64,000 nt of DNA from Leifsonia aquatica H1aii (GTDB taxonomy: Bacteria > Actinomycetota > Actinomycetes > Actinomycetales > Microbacteriaceae): the NCBI RefSeq assembly GCF_000633535.1, contig NZ_AYMR01000005.1, forward strand, positions 1 to 64,000. Reading direction: 5' to 3'. Below the pieces are notes generated by a model. That model had not been told where the DNA came from. It saw nothing but the letters and a program-made list of their open reading frames with translations, and made no database searches. The position numbers and the translations under genes are program-made. Of the stretch, positions 52,755-60,293 are shown in pieces (position 1 is the stretch's first letter; each line of letters starts with the position of its first letter).

Positions 52755-52970
52755 ATGGCACACGATCTGAAGGACGTGCGCTTCTTGACGGTCGCGGAAG
52801 TGGCCGACATGATGCGCGTCTCCCGCATGACCGTGTACCGGATGGTGCATTCCGGCGAGCTTCCCGCGATCCGTTTCGGGCGTTCGTTCCGGGTCCCGGA
52901 GTCGGCCGTGGACCAGGCTCTGGAGGCTCTCGTGCACTCCGAAAAAGGCGGCGTCGCCGATTCGGCGTGA
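52755..52970 (+). CDS. BldC-like MerR/excisionase-type DNA-binding protein
   Basis: A 71-residue single-domain regulator: VRFLTVAEVADMMRVSRMTVYRMVHSGELPAIRFGRSFRVPESAVDQAL. This is very close to the BldC family, which in Streptomyces binds head-to-tail repeats and controls the timing of development. ATG with GGAGAGGTACGGCG. The order BldC-like gene, bS22, glutaredoxin is conserved in many actinobacteria. A non-spore-former keeping it suggests a general growth-phase role (inference). Confidence 0.92.
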   Translation: MAHDLKDVRFLTVAEVADMMRVSRMTVYRMVHSGELPAIRFGRSFRVPESAVDQALEALVHSEKGGVADSA

Positions 52971-53040
52971 CGTCGGGTAAACTGGTTGCTTGTGTCGCCG
53001 CGCACCCCGCGGCAAACCCCCCTAACTTTGTGAGGTCTAC

Positions 53041-53139
53041 GTGGGTTCCGTTATCAAGAAGCGTCGCAAGCGTATGGCGAAGAAGAAGCACCGCAAGCTT
53101 CTCCGCAAGACGCGCCACCAGCGTCGCAACAAGAAGTAG
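53041..53139 (+). CDS. Small ribosomal protein bS22 (AURKAIP1/COX24-domain protein)
   Basis: A 32-residue extremely basic protein: MGSVIKKRRKRMAKKKHRK followed by LLRKTRHQRRNKK. This is the actinobacterial 30S subunit protein bS22, seen in mycobacterial ribosome structures near the decoding region. Start GTG behind TGTGAGGTCTAC. A TAAACT -10-like box lies about 65 nt upstream and a small GCCGCG/CGCGGC hairpin lies in the leader. It is followed by a terminator. Confidence 0.95.
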   Translation: MGSVIKKRRKRMAKKKHRKLLRKTRHQRRNKK

Positions 53140-53158
53140 ACCTCAGAGTCTGCAGCTC

Positions 53159-53190
53159 AAGCGTCGGTCCGTCCTGGCCCGGCGCTTTTT
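53159..53190 (+). terminator. Intrinsic terminator after bS22
   Basis: AAGCGTCGG and CCGGCGCTT pair with one G-U, around a GC-rich loop, and are followed by a run of five T. This is the most classical rho-independent terminator in the window. Confidence 0.85.
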
Positions 53191-53235
53191 GCTGTGCACG
53201 GACGCGCCATGCTCGCGCGAGCTAGGCTGGACGCC

Positions 53236-53499
53236 GTGTCCGCCGTCTCCCTGACCCTCATCGGCAAGCCCGGCTGCCATCTGTGCGACGACGCCCGTGA
53301 GGTGATCCGCACGGTGGTGGACGACCTCCCCGCCGGCGCTCCGGACGTCGAGCTCGTGGAGCTCAGCATCCTGGACGATGCGGCGCTGCACGAGAAGTAC
53401 GTGGAGGAGATCCCGGTGGTGCTGGTCGGCGGCCGGATGCACACCTACTGGCGGGTCGATCCGGCCCGGCTGCGCACCGCGATCCTGGAGGACCGATGA
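53236..53499 (+). CDS. Glutaredoxin-like (DUF836) thiol protein
   Basis: An 87-residue thioredoxin-fold protein with the redox pair CxxC in KPGCHLCDDAREVI and the cis-Pro in EEIPVVLVGG. DUF836 proteins are small glutaredoxin-like oxidoreductases, probably using mycothiol here. GTG start 7 nt after TAGGCT (53223-53228), so leaderless; the longer reading from 53194 is unlikely. It overlaps the Dabb gene by 4 nt. Confidence 0.9.
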   Translation: MSAVSLTLIGKPGCHLCDDAREVIRTVVDDLPAGAPDVELVELSILDDAALHEKYVEEIPVVLVGGRMHTYWRVDPARLRTAILEDR

Positions 53500-53792
53500 C
53501 CATTCGCCACGTCGTCACGTGGAAGCTCGCTTCGACCGATGCGGCCGAGCGCGCCGAGCAGGCCGCCGCCGTGAAGGCGAAGCTGGAAGCGCTGGTGGGC
53601 GTCGTCCCCGAGATCGAGCGGCTGGAGGTCGGCGTCAACGTCCTCCCCGGCAACTTCGACCTGGTGCTGATCAGTGATTTCGCCGACCTGGACGCGGTGG
53701 CGCGGTATCAGGTGCACCCGGCGCACGAGGCGGTCGCGGCGTACATCCGCTCCGTGGTCGACGGACGCAGCGCGGTCGACTTCGAGGTCTGA
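53496..53792 (+). CDS. Dabb (stress-responsive alpha/beta-barrel) domain protein
   Basis: A 98-residue dimeric alpha+beta barrel protein: IRHVVTWKLASTDAAERAEQAAAVKAKLEALVGVVPEIERLEVGVNV, then DLVLISDFADLDAVARYQVHPAHEAVAAYI. These two blocks are the Dabb signature. Members are small enzymes or ligand binders with few known reactions. It is translationally coupled to the glutaredoxin-like gene. Confidence 0.92.
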   Translation: MTIRHVVTWKLASTDAAERAEQAAAVKAKLEALVGVVPEIERLEVGVNVLPGNFDLVLISDFADLDAVARYQVHPAHEAVAAYIRSVVDGRSAVDFEV

Positions 53793-54151
53793 GCGCGGGC
53801 GAGCGGCGGGCGTCGGAGAGATCCCGACTGCCCAGGAGAGCAGCTACGGCGCGTCCATGCCGAGACGCCGCGCTCCCACCGGTGTCGCTACGGACATCTG
53901 AGCCCGCGACTACCGAGCTCTGCCGCTCCCTCCCCGCTCGGACCGCGGCCGTCCCGCACGCTGGGACGACGTCGCCGTCGCCGTACGACTAGGGAACGCG
54001 TATCGGTGTGCGACCTCAGCTGCCGACGCTTCGGGTGCGCCGGCCGCTACGAGTGCGGGCGGGACCTCGGGGTTCTCCGCCCGCACACTCGTACCCACGG
54101 TGCGCCGGCAGCACAGTGAAGGTCCGGCGACGAATTCCGGACCGGTTCGCC
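53793..54151. other. Intergenic region between convergent units
   Basis: 359 nt with no supportable gene. The only clear structure is a hairpin at 54049-54092, ACGAGTG(..)CGGGCGG pairing with CCGCCCGCACACTCGT with a 2-nt bulge, 60 nt after the end of the GntR operon on the minus strand. It is a probable terminator. Confidence 0.55.
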
Positions 54152-54853
54152 TCAGTAGGCCGGGCGCTCGTCGATCTCGCGGTCGGTGCGGCGGTACTCC
54201 GTCAGGAACTGCTCCAGGGTGGAGGCGTAGAGCGCGGCGACGAGGTCGCCCGCCTTCTCGCCGTCCCGGGCCTTGGCCGCCTCGAAGATCTCGGTGATGC
54301 TGCCCACCAGGTCGGTGGCGGCGAACGGCTGCTCCCACACCGCGATGTAGCGCAGCAGCTGCGGGCTGAGCCCTTCGCTCACGTCGAGCAGCACGGCGTT
54401 GTCCGCGCCGCGCTCGAACTCCAGCAGGAAGTCGTTGAGCGCGCGTCCCAGCGCCGGAAGGTCGGAGGCCTTCTTCGCCTTGCGGACCTCTTTGAGTGCC
54501 TTGTCGAGGCGGCCGACCGCGGCCGCGTCAAGGTTCGGCACCGCGGTCCGTGCGGCGTACTCGTGCAGCAGGCCGGTCGTGTAGATGGCCTCGTCGATCG
54601 CGCGGCGGTCGATCGGCGCGACCCGCGTGTAGCGGTTGGGTGCCATCTCGACCAGGCCGATGTCGGCCAGCTTCATCAGCGCTTCCCGGATCGGGGTGCG
54701 CGAGACGCCGAGCCACGCGGTCAGCTTGTCGTCGAGCAGGGTCTCACCCGGCTCGAGCGTGCCGTCGAGGATGCCGTCGTAGAGCCGGTTGTAGACGACG
54801 TCGCGCAGCAGCTGGCGCTCGACGGGGGCGGTGTCCTTCACGGGCAGCGGCAT
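54152..54853 (-). CDS. GntR family regulator (FadR/FCD-type), second of a tandem pair
   Basis: A 233-residue regulator. Winged helix (about residues 10-75): VVYNRLYDGILDGTLEPGETLLDDKLTAWLGVSRTPIREALMKLADIGLVEMAPNRYTRVAPID. The C-terminal helical ligand domain lacks clear metal-binding His residues. It is a paralogue of the gene just upstream, with which its start overlaps (TGATG). No transporter or enzyme is attached, so the effector is unknown. Confidence 0.9.
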   Translation of the reverse strand: MPLPVKDTAPVERQLLRDVVYNRLYDGILDGTLEPGETLLDDKLTAWLGVSRTPIREALMKLADIGLVEMAPNRYTRVAPIDRRAIDEAIYTTGLLHEYAARTAVPNLDAAAVGRLDKALKEVRKAKKASDLPALGRALNDFLLEFERGADNAVLLDVSEGLSPQLLRYIAVWEQPFAATDLVGSITEIFEAAKARDGEKAGDLVAALYASTLEQFLTEYRRTDREIDERPAY

Positions 54854-55527
54854 CAGGCGGTCTTCCCTTCGAGGGCGGTGAACTCGTCGACCACGGTCGC
54901 GAGCCCGTCGTTCCAGTAGCCGGTCGCGGCCTGGGCGGCCGCGGAGGCATCCCCGGCGACGGCGGCGGTCACGAGCGTCTTCGCGAAGGGGAGGCTCGCG
55001 TCGTACGGGGCGCTGGACGGGGCCGCGATGAGCGCCCGGCGCACCTCGGGGAGGTGACGCTTGAACAGGCGCGCGACCGTGGCGTTGTCGAGTCGGCGGA
55101 TGAACACGGCGGTGATCCCCGTGAGGACGCCGTCGCGCTCGAGGGGCGTCGACGCGGTGCCGGCGCGCGTCAGGAGGTCGTTCAGCGCGACGCCGTCCTG
55201 GTCGGTGAGAAGGGGGGTCGCGTCGCGGACGACGCCGTGCAGCAGGGTGCCGACCGTGTCGACCAGCCCGCGAAGGCGGTCGGGGTCGATCGGGGTCACC
55301 CGGGTGCGCTTCTGCGGCATGATCTCGACCAGGCCCATGGTGGCCAGCTGGTTGAGCGCTTCACGGACCGGCGTGCGGGAGACTCCGACCCACTTCTCGA
55401 TCTCGGCATCGTAGAGCTGTTCGCCGGGGGTGAGGTCTCCCTCGATGATCGCGTCGAGGAGGCGGAGGAAGACTTCGTCTCGGATGAGCCGTCGGGGGCT
55501 GACGGCCTCGGTTACGGGTACAGGCAT
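54853..55527 (-). CDS. GntR family regulator (FadR/FCD-type), first of a tandem pair
   Basis: A 224-residue regulator with the same layout as its downstream neighbour: EVFLRLLDAIIEGDLTPGEQLYDAEIEKWVGVSRTPVREALNQLATMGLVEIMPQKRTRVTPID, then a helical domain. The recognition helix VSRTPxREAL is identical in both, suggesting similar DNA targets. The ATG is 6 nt after a TAATAT box, with TTGAAT 16 nt further up, so it is leaderless. An inverted repeat covers both promoter boxes. Confidence 0.9.
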   Translation of the reverse strand: MPVPVTEAVSPRRLIRDEVFLRLLDAIIEGDLTPGEQLYDAEIEKWVGVSRTPVREALNQLATMGLVEIMPQKRTRVTPIDPDRLRGLVDTVGTLLHGVVRDATPLLTDQDGVALNDLLTRAGTASTPLERDGVLTGITAVFIRRLDNATVARLFKRHLPEVRRALIAAPSSAPYDASLPFAKTLVTAAVAGDASAAAQAATGYWNDGLATVVDEFTALEGKTA

Positions 55528-55528
55528 A

Positions 55529-55562
55529 CTTGAATATTACATCCGCTCTGCCGAGATTCAAG
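55529..55562 (-). promoter_or_regulatory. Promoter and operator of the GntR pair
   Basis: Minus strand: TTGAAT (55556-55561), 16-nt spacer, TAATAT (55534-55539). CTTGAAT (55529-55535) and ATTCAAG (55556-55562) form a perfect 7-nt inverted repeat whose arms overlap the -10 and -35 boxes. This suggests autorepression by one or both GntR proteins. Confidence 0.65.
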
Positions 55563-55570
55563 GATGCCGT

Positions 55571-55957
55571 TCAGTAGCGCTGGCCCAGTGCTTTCGCCTT
55601 GAGCGCGTCGAACTCGTTCGCCGTGATCACGCCACGATCGAGCAGGTCTTTGGCCTGTGCGATGTCGCTGGCCGGGCTGGCCGAGGCGACGGGATGGAGG
55701 CCGTAGTCGTCGTCCTCGGGCACCGTCTGGCGGCGCGCGGCGCTCCGCTCGGCCATCCCACGACCGCGCGCGATCAGGTAGACCAGCGCGGTCAGCCAGG
55801 GGAAGAACACCAGGAAGATCACCCAGAGCGCTTTCCACCAGCCGTTGAGATCGCGGTCGCGGAACAGGTCGCCCAGGATCGAGAACAGCACGATCAGGTA
55901 CGCGACGAACGCGAACGACCAGAAGATCAGCCAGAGGACATCCCAGAAACTGTTCAT
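55571..55957 (-). CDS. Small membrane protein with PLDc_N and SHOCT domains
   Basis: A 128-residue protein. Two membrane helices (FWDVLWLIFWSFAFVAYLIVLFSILGDLF and LWVIFLVFFPWLTALVYLIARG) form a PLDc_N-type region. After a linker comes a short C-terminal SHOCT motif, IAQAKDLLDRGVITANEFDALKAKAL. Such proteins are widespread in actinobacteria and have no firm function. ATG with GGGAGTCG upstream. Confidence 0.88.
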   Translation of the reverse strand: MNSFWDVLWLIFWSFAFVAYLIVLFSILGDLFRDRDLNGWWKALWVIFLVFFPWLTALVYLIARGRGMAERSAARRQTVPEDDDYGLHPVASASPASDIAQAKDLLDRGVITANEFDALKAKALGQRY

Positions 55958-56080
55958 CGACGACTCCCATCGCTTGTGGCGTTCACCGTATCGGGAGGGC
56001 CACGACGGTGGCTAGACGCGACCTCGGCGCCGCTCGTCGGGGAGCCCGGGATGTCGGGCCCTGCGGGCTAGGCTGACCGC

Positions 56081-58000
56081 ATGCCGCCGCAGTCGCCACC
56101 GCACCTCTGGCGAGGTCGGTCGGCCGGCGGCTGGGCCGCGTTGATCGCGGGGTTCGTCGTCGGTGTCCCGCTCACGTTCGCCGCGGGCCTGATCCTGCTC
56201 GTGCTCGGCGCCGCGGCCGCGGTGATCGGCCTGCTCGGGCGGCTGGTCGGCCTCGCCGCGGCGTGGGTGTGGTTCGTCGTGCAGCGGGCGCGCCGCGTCC
56301 CGTACCCGTTCCCTTCCCCGCCGCCGACGCGCCGTCGTGCGCGGCGGGTGGCGCTGAGCGGGCTCTACCTCTCGCTGGTCCCACGGACCATCGGCGGGGC
56401 CGCGCGGCTCGCGGGCTGGCTCCTCGCCCCGCTGGCACTCGGCGCGAGCGTCGCCGGGATCGCGTTCCCACGCTGGCGGGCCCGTCCGTACCTCGCCGTC
56501 TTCACGCTCCCCGAGTTGCTGAGCAAGGTGGTCGGGCTCGGGCGGCGGCGCGGACTGTTGCGGGACGGCCATGATGCCCGCCTGTTCGGGTACGACGAGT
56601 TCCTCGCTGCGGCGTTCCCGCTCCTCCACGACTTCTTCGGCTGGTGGGCCGACCCGGATGCTCCCGCGCACTACCGGCCGCCGGCGTCGCTCGGCGACAC
56701 GGCCTCCGCGCGGCTGGGCCTGCGGCTCGGACCGGCGCCCGATCCGCTCGGGCAGCCGGGGCTGGCGGCGGGCGCGATGCGGCGCCGGGCGGTCCGGTCG
56801 CTGCGGGAGATCTTCCTCAGCCAGCGTGAGATCGACGATCTCTGCGATCCGGACCTCGACGACCGCTCGGACGTCGCCGTCATCCGGCTCGTGCACCGGA
56901 GGGACGAGGCGGGGGTGCGTCGGTGGATCGTGCAGCTGCCGAGCACCAAGTCGTGGCATCCCCGGGCGGGCGCCGCCCCGAACGACCTCACCGCCGATCT
57001 CGTCATCGGCACCGAGCGGCAGGCGACGATCACCCGCGCGGCGATCGCGACCATGCGCGCGGCGGGGATCGGGCCGGACGAGCCCGTCCTGCTGACGGGC
57101 TTCAGCCTCGGCGGGATGGTCGCCGCCCAGATCGCCCTGGCGGCGGCCGCGGACGGGTTCACGGTCACGCACCTCGTGGTCGCGGGATCGCCGCTCGGGC
57201 GGTTCCCGCATCCGCCGGGCGTGCGCACGCTCTCCCTCGAGCATGTGCTGGACATCGTCCCGCGCATCGACGGCCGGGAGAACCCGGTCGACGCGGGACC
57301 GGACGGTCTGCTCACCGTGAAGGCCGGCCCTCCGCTGACCGTCGGCTTCCGCCTCGGCGCCCTCCACCAGTCGACCGCCTATGCGGACACGGCGGCGGAG
57401 GTCGAGGCCCGGCCGCCCGACGGACGGGTGGCCGCCTTCCTGGACGGGCTCGCCCCGTTCCTGGGTCCCGGCCAGGTGGTCGACGACCGGGCGGCCGTCC
57501 GGGCCGGGGATCTGCCGCCGCGCGCCTCCGTGCCGCTGTACCTGCGCAGCACGGTGGAGGAGGGGATCACCCGGCAGAGCCTGCGGCTGACGGTGCGCCG
57601 CATCCCCGGTGTCGTCGCGGTGGACGTCTACCAATCGCGCTCGGGATTCGCGACGACCGTCATCTGGAACGCCGACATCCTGAGCCGGGACCTCGCGCCG
57701 TGGCTCTCGCGCCGGGGGCGGGCGGCGGTCTACCGCGGCCTCCTCTCCCTTCTGGGGCGGCGCGGTGCGGTGGGCGTGCACCTGCGGGTCCAGGCCAAGC
57801 GCACGCCGGGGGTGACCTGGGAGGCGACCCTCCAGCGCACGGCGGACGGCCGCTGGCGCGAGACGATCGACATCACGGTCGACGACCGTGCCGATCCCGT
57901 CGCCGTGGTGCGCCTGTTCCCCGGCGGGACGCAGCCCGTCGTGCTGATCCATCCTCCGAGCGCGTTCGGCGAGATCGTGGGCGTGGCGCTGCCGCGCTGA
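56081..58000 (+). CDS. Membrane-anchored protein with an alpha/beta-hydrolase-like domain
   Basis: A 639-residue protein not in a family I can name. Two hydrophobic segments lie near residues 12-70 (AALIAGFVVGVPLTFAAGLILLVLG and following). A basic and hydrophobic middle holds a further segment near 110-130. The part around residue 345 has a nucleophile elbow GFSLGGMVAAQIALAAA, followed by VTHLVVAGSPLGRFP and later ALHQSTAYADTA. This suggests a serine esterase or lipase facing the cytosol. TAGGCT is 6 nt before the ATG (leaderless). It is 37 nt ahead of the PPK2 gene on the same strand. Confidence 0.75.
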   Translation: MPPQSPPHLWRGRSAGGWAALIAGFVVGVPLTFAAGLILLVLGAAAAVIGLLGRLVGLAAAWVWFVVQRARRVPYPFPSPPPTRRRARRVALSGLYLSLVPRTIGGAARLAGWLLAPLALGASVAGIAFPRWRARPYLAVFTLPELLSKVVGLGRRRGLLRDGHDARLFGYDEFLAAAFPLLHDFFGWWADPDAPAHYRPPASLGDTASARLGLRLGPAPDPLGQPGLAAGAMRRRAVRSLREIFLSQREIDDLCDPDLDDRSDVAVIRLVHRRDEAGVRRWIVQLPSTKSWHPRAGAAPNDLTADLVIGTERQATITRAAIATMRAAGIGPDEPVLLTGFSLGGMVAAQIALAAAADGFTVTHLVVAGSPLGRFPHPPGVRTLSLEHVLDIVPRIDGRENPVDAGPDGLLTVKAGPPLTVGFRLGALHQSTAYADTAAEVEARPPDGRVAAFLDGLAPFLGPGQVVDDRAAVRAGDLPPRASVPLYLRSTVEEGITRQSLRLTVRRIPGVVAVDVYQSRSGFATTVIWNADILSRDLAPWLSRRGRAAVYRGLLSLLGRRGAVGVHLRVQAKRTPGVTWEATLQRTADGRWRETIDITVDDRADPVAVVRLFPGGTQPVVLIHPPSAFGEIVGVALPR

Positions 58001-58037
58001 CGTCCCTACGATGGACCCACCCGATCGAGGAGGCACC

Positions 58038-58892
58038 GTGGGACGAGAGAGCTACTGGAGCACGGACCCGGACGACCTGCTCCGCGTCGGCGACGGCTTC
58101 CTGCTGTCGGAACGCGACCCGGACGCGAAACCCGCGTTCGACGGCGGCAAACGCGACGGCGAGAAGGCGCTCGCCGAGGGTGCCGGCATCCTGGCGGACC
58201 TGCAGGAGCGCCTGTACGCCGCCGGGACGCAGGGTGACCAGCGCCGCGTGCTGCTGGTGCTGCAGGCCATGGACACGGCAGGCAAGGGTGGAATCGTCTC
58301 GCATGTCGTCGGCGCGATGAATCCTGGCGGCGTGCGCTACACGGGCTTCAAGAAGCCCACGGCGGAGGAGCTCGCCCACGACTTCCTGTGGCGCATCGAG
58401 AAGGCGGTGCCGGCCGCGGGCCAGGTGGGGGTCTTCGACCGCTCGCACTACGAGGACGTGCTGATCGGGCGCGTCCGCCGACTCGCCCCGCCCGAGGAGA
58501 TCGAGCGCCGGTACCGGGCGATCAACGACTTCGAGCGCGAACTCACCGAATCGGGCACCAGCATCGTCAAGGTGATGCTGCACCTCGGTGAGGACGAGCA
58601 GAAGAAGCGGCTCATGGACCGGCTCGACCGCGCGGACAAGCGCTGGAAGTTCACGACCAACGACGTCGACGAGCGGATGCTGTGGGACGACTACCAGCAG
58701 GCGTTCCAGGTCGTGTTCGACCGCACCTCCACGGTGGACGCTCCCTGGTTCGTGGTGCCGGCGAACCGCAAGTGGTACGCGCGGATCGCGGTCCAGCACC
58801 TGCTCATCGACGCTCTCGAGCGGATGGACCTGGGCTGGCCGCTGCCGTCCTACGACGTCGACGAACAGCGGGCACGGCTCGCGGCGACCTGA
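58038..58892 (+). CDS. ppk2: Polyphosphate kinase 2 family protein
   Basis: A 284-residue nucleotide kinase that transfers phosphate between polyphosphate and nucleotides. Walker A is VLQAMDTAGKGGIVSHVV, the lid and catalytic Asp motif is VGVFDRSHYEDVLIGRV, and QKKRLMDRLDRADKRWKF is the lid helix. This pattern is closest to class III/I PPK2 enzymes that act on AMP/ADP. GTG start behind GAGGAGG; the upstream in-frame codons from 58011 lack a signal. Whether it makes or uses polyphosphate cannot be told from sequence. Confidence 0.93.
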   Translation: MGRESYWSTDPDDLLRVGDGFLLSERDPDAKPAFDGGKRDGEKALAEGAGILADLQERLYAAGTQGDQRRVLLVLQAMDTAGKGGIVSHVVGAMNPGGVRYTGFKKPTAEELAHDFLWRIEKAVPAAGQVGVFDRSHYEDVLIGRVRRLAPPEEIERRYRAINDFERELTESGTSIVKVMLHLGEDEQKKRLMDRLDRADKRWKFTTNDVDERMLWDDYQQAFQVVFDRTSTVDAPWFVVPANRKWYARIAVQHLLIDALERMDLGWPLPSYDVDEQRARLAAT

Positions 58893-58896
58893 TCGG

Positions 58897-60171
58897 TCAG
58901 CCGAACGCCTCCACGATCGGGCGGAACTTCATGGTGGTCTCGACGAGTTCACGGTCGGGCTCGGAGTCGGCCACGATGCCCGCGCCCGCATAGGCCGTGA
59001 TGTCGCCGTCCGGGTCGATCTGGGCGCACCGCAGGGCGATCGCCCACTCCCCGTCCCCGTCGCCGCCGACCCAGCCGACCGGTCCGGCGTAGCGGCCGCG
59101 GTCGAACGGCTCGAGCTCGCGGATCAGCGCGAGGGCGTCCCGGGTGGGAGTCCCGGCGACCGCGGCCGTCGGGTGCAGGGCGTCGGCGAGATCGAGCGAG
59201 CTCGCGCCGTCGCTGAGGGTGCCGGCGACATCGGTCGCCAGATGCCACAGGTTGGGCAGCTTGAGCGTGAACGGCAGATCGCTGACGTCGAGGTCGGCGC
59301 TGTGCGGTCGCAGTGCCTCCAGCACGCTGGCGACGGCGAAGCGGTGCTCCTCCTGGTCCTTCGTGCTGCTCGCCAGGGTGACGGCCGCGTCGTGATCGGC
59401 GCCGGCGTCGGCGCCGCGCGAGATCGTGCCGGCGAGCACGCGCGCGGTCACGGTGCCGTGGTGGACGCGCACCAGGGTCTCGGGGGATGAGCCGACGAGG
59501 CCGTCGACGGCGAACGTCCAGCACTCCGGGTAGCCCAGGGCCAGTTCCACCAGCGCGCGGCGCACGTCCGACTCGCGCGGCAGGTGCCCGGTCAGGTCGC
59601 GCGCCAGGACGGCCTTCGAGAGGTCGTGCTCGCGGATGCGGGTCACCGCGGCGGCGACCGCCTCGCGGTATCCGGCCTTGCCGAGGGAGCCGGGGAGGAG
59701 GGTGAGCCGGTACTCGTCGCCGAACGGGGTCGGCCGCGGCGGATCGACGGGCGCCGGGTCGGCGGCGGCCGGGTCGATCGGTCGGATGCGGGTGATCCAG
59801 CTGCGGCCGTCGCGGCGGCCGAGGACGATCTCGGGAACGATCAGGGTGCTCGCCGCCGCGCTCTCGTCGGCGAACGCGAAGGTGCCGAAGGCGACGAGGC
59901 CGGTGCCGGGCGTCCGTACGGCGTCGTCGACCGTCGCGGCGGCGGCGGTCGCGCGCCAGGCCGTGGAGGCGTCGCGGATGCGGTCGGGGCCGGAGAACTC
60001 GAGCCGGAGGGCCTCGCCGATCCCGGCGATCCCCTCGCCCTTGCGCAGCCAGAGCAGGGGGTGGCGGGCATCGATGAAGGGGATGAGCTGGCGAACGTCG
60101 TCGAGGGGGGTCGTCTCGACCGAGAGCGCCGTCACGTCCGTCGCCTGTCGCGTGGTCGCTGGTGCTGTCAC
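58897..60171 (-). CDS. menF: Isochorismate synthase
   Basis: A 424-residue chorismate-binding enzyme making isochorismate for menaquinone. LVGSSPETLVRVHHGTVTARVLAGTISRG is the core motif. STKDQEEHRFAVASVLEALRP, HLATDVAGTLSDG and LHPTAAVAGTPTRDALALIRELEPFDRGRYAGPVGWVGGDGDGEWAIALR complete the active site. The menaquinone methyltransferase is divergent next door, so MenF is favoured over a siderophore EntC. GTG start 6 nt after TAGTCT on the minus strand (leaderless). Confidence 0.92.
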   Translation of the reverse strand: MTAPATTRQATDVTALSVETTPLDDVRQLIPFIDARHPLLWLRKGEGIAGIGEALRLEFSGPDRIRDASTAWRATAAAATVDDAVRTPGTGLVAFGTFAFADESAAASTLIVPEIVLGRRDGRSWITRIRPIDPAAADPAPVDPPRPTPFGDEYRLTLLPGSLGKAGYREAVAAAVTRIREHDLSKAVLARDLTGHLPRESDVRRALVELALGYPECWTFAVDGLVGSSPETLVRVHHGTVTARVLAGTISRGADAGADHDAAVTLASSTKDQEEHRFAVASVLEALRPHSADLDVSDLPFTLKLPNLWHLATDVAGTLSDGASSLDLADALHPTAAVAGTPTRDALALIRELEPFDRGRYAGPVGWVGGDGDGEWAIALRCAQIDPDGDITAYAGAGIVADSEPDRELVETTMKFRPIVEAFG

Positions 60172-60293
60172 CGCTACAGACTACGCCCGGGACGCTGGGC
60201 GTCCGATGCGCGCCCCCTGCACGTTCACCGCGCAGGTGCCGTCCATCCCGCCCCAGGAATGCATGGGATCACGGCGCAGCCTAAGCTGGTGTG

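Noticed and set aside
52160-53005. N-terminal extension of the KtrB frame up to 53005
   Set aside because: It overlaps the ArsR and BldC-like genes on the opposite strand and lacks any membrane-protein character; ATG 52159 has a good ribosome-binding site.
53860-53901. Short plus-strand ORF of 14 codons (MPRRRAPTGVATDI)
   Set aside because: No promoter-like box at the leaderless distance and no notable codon pattern; indistinguishable from chance.
53910-54338. 142-codon minus-strand frame in the intergenic region
   Set aside because: Its upstream part overlaps the GntR gene in another frame and the product is low-complexity Arg/Gly/Pro.
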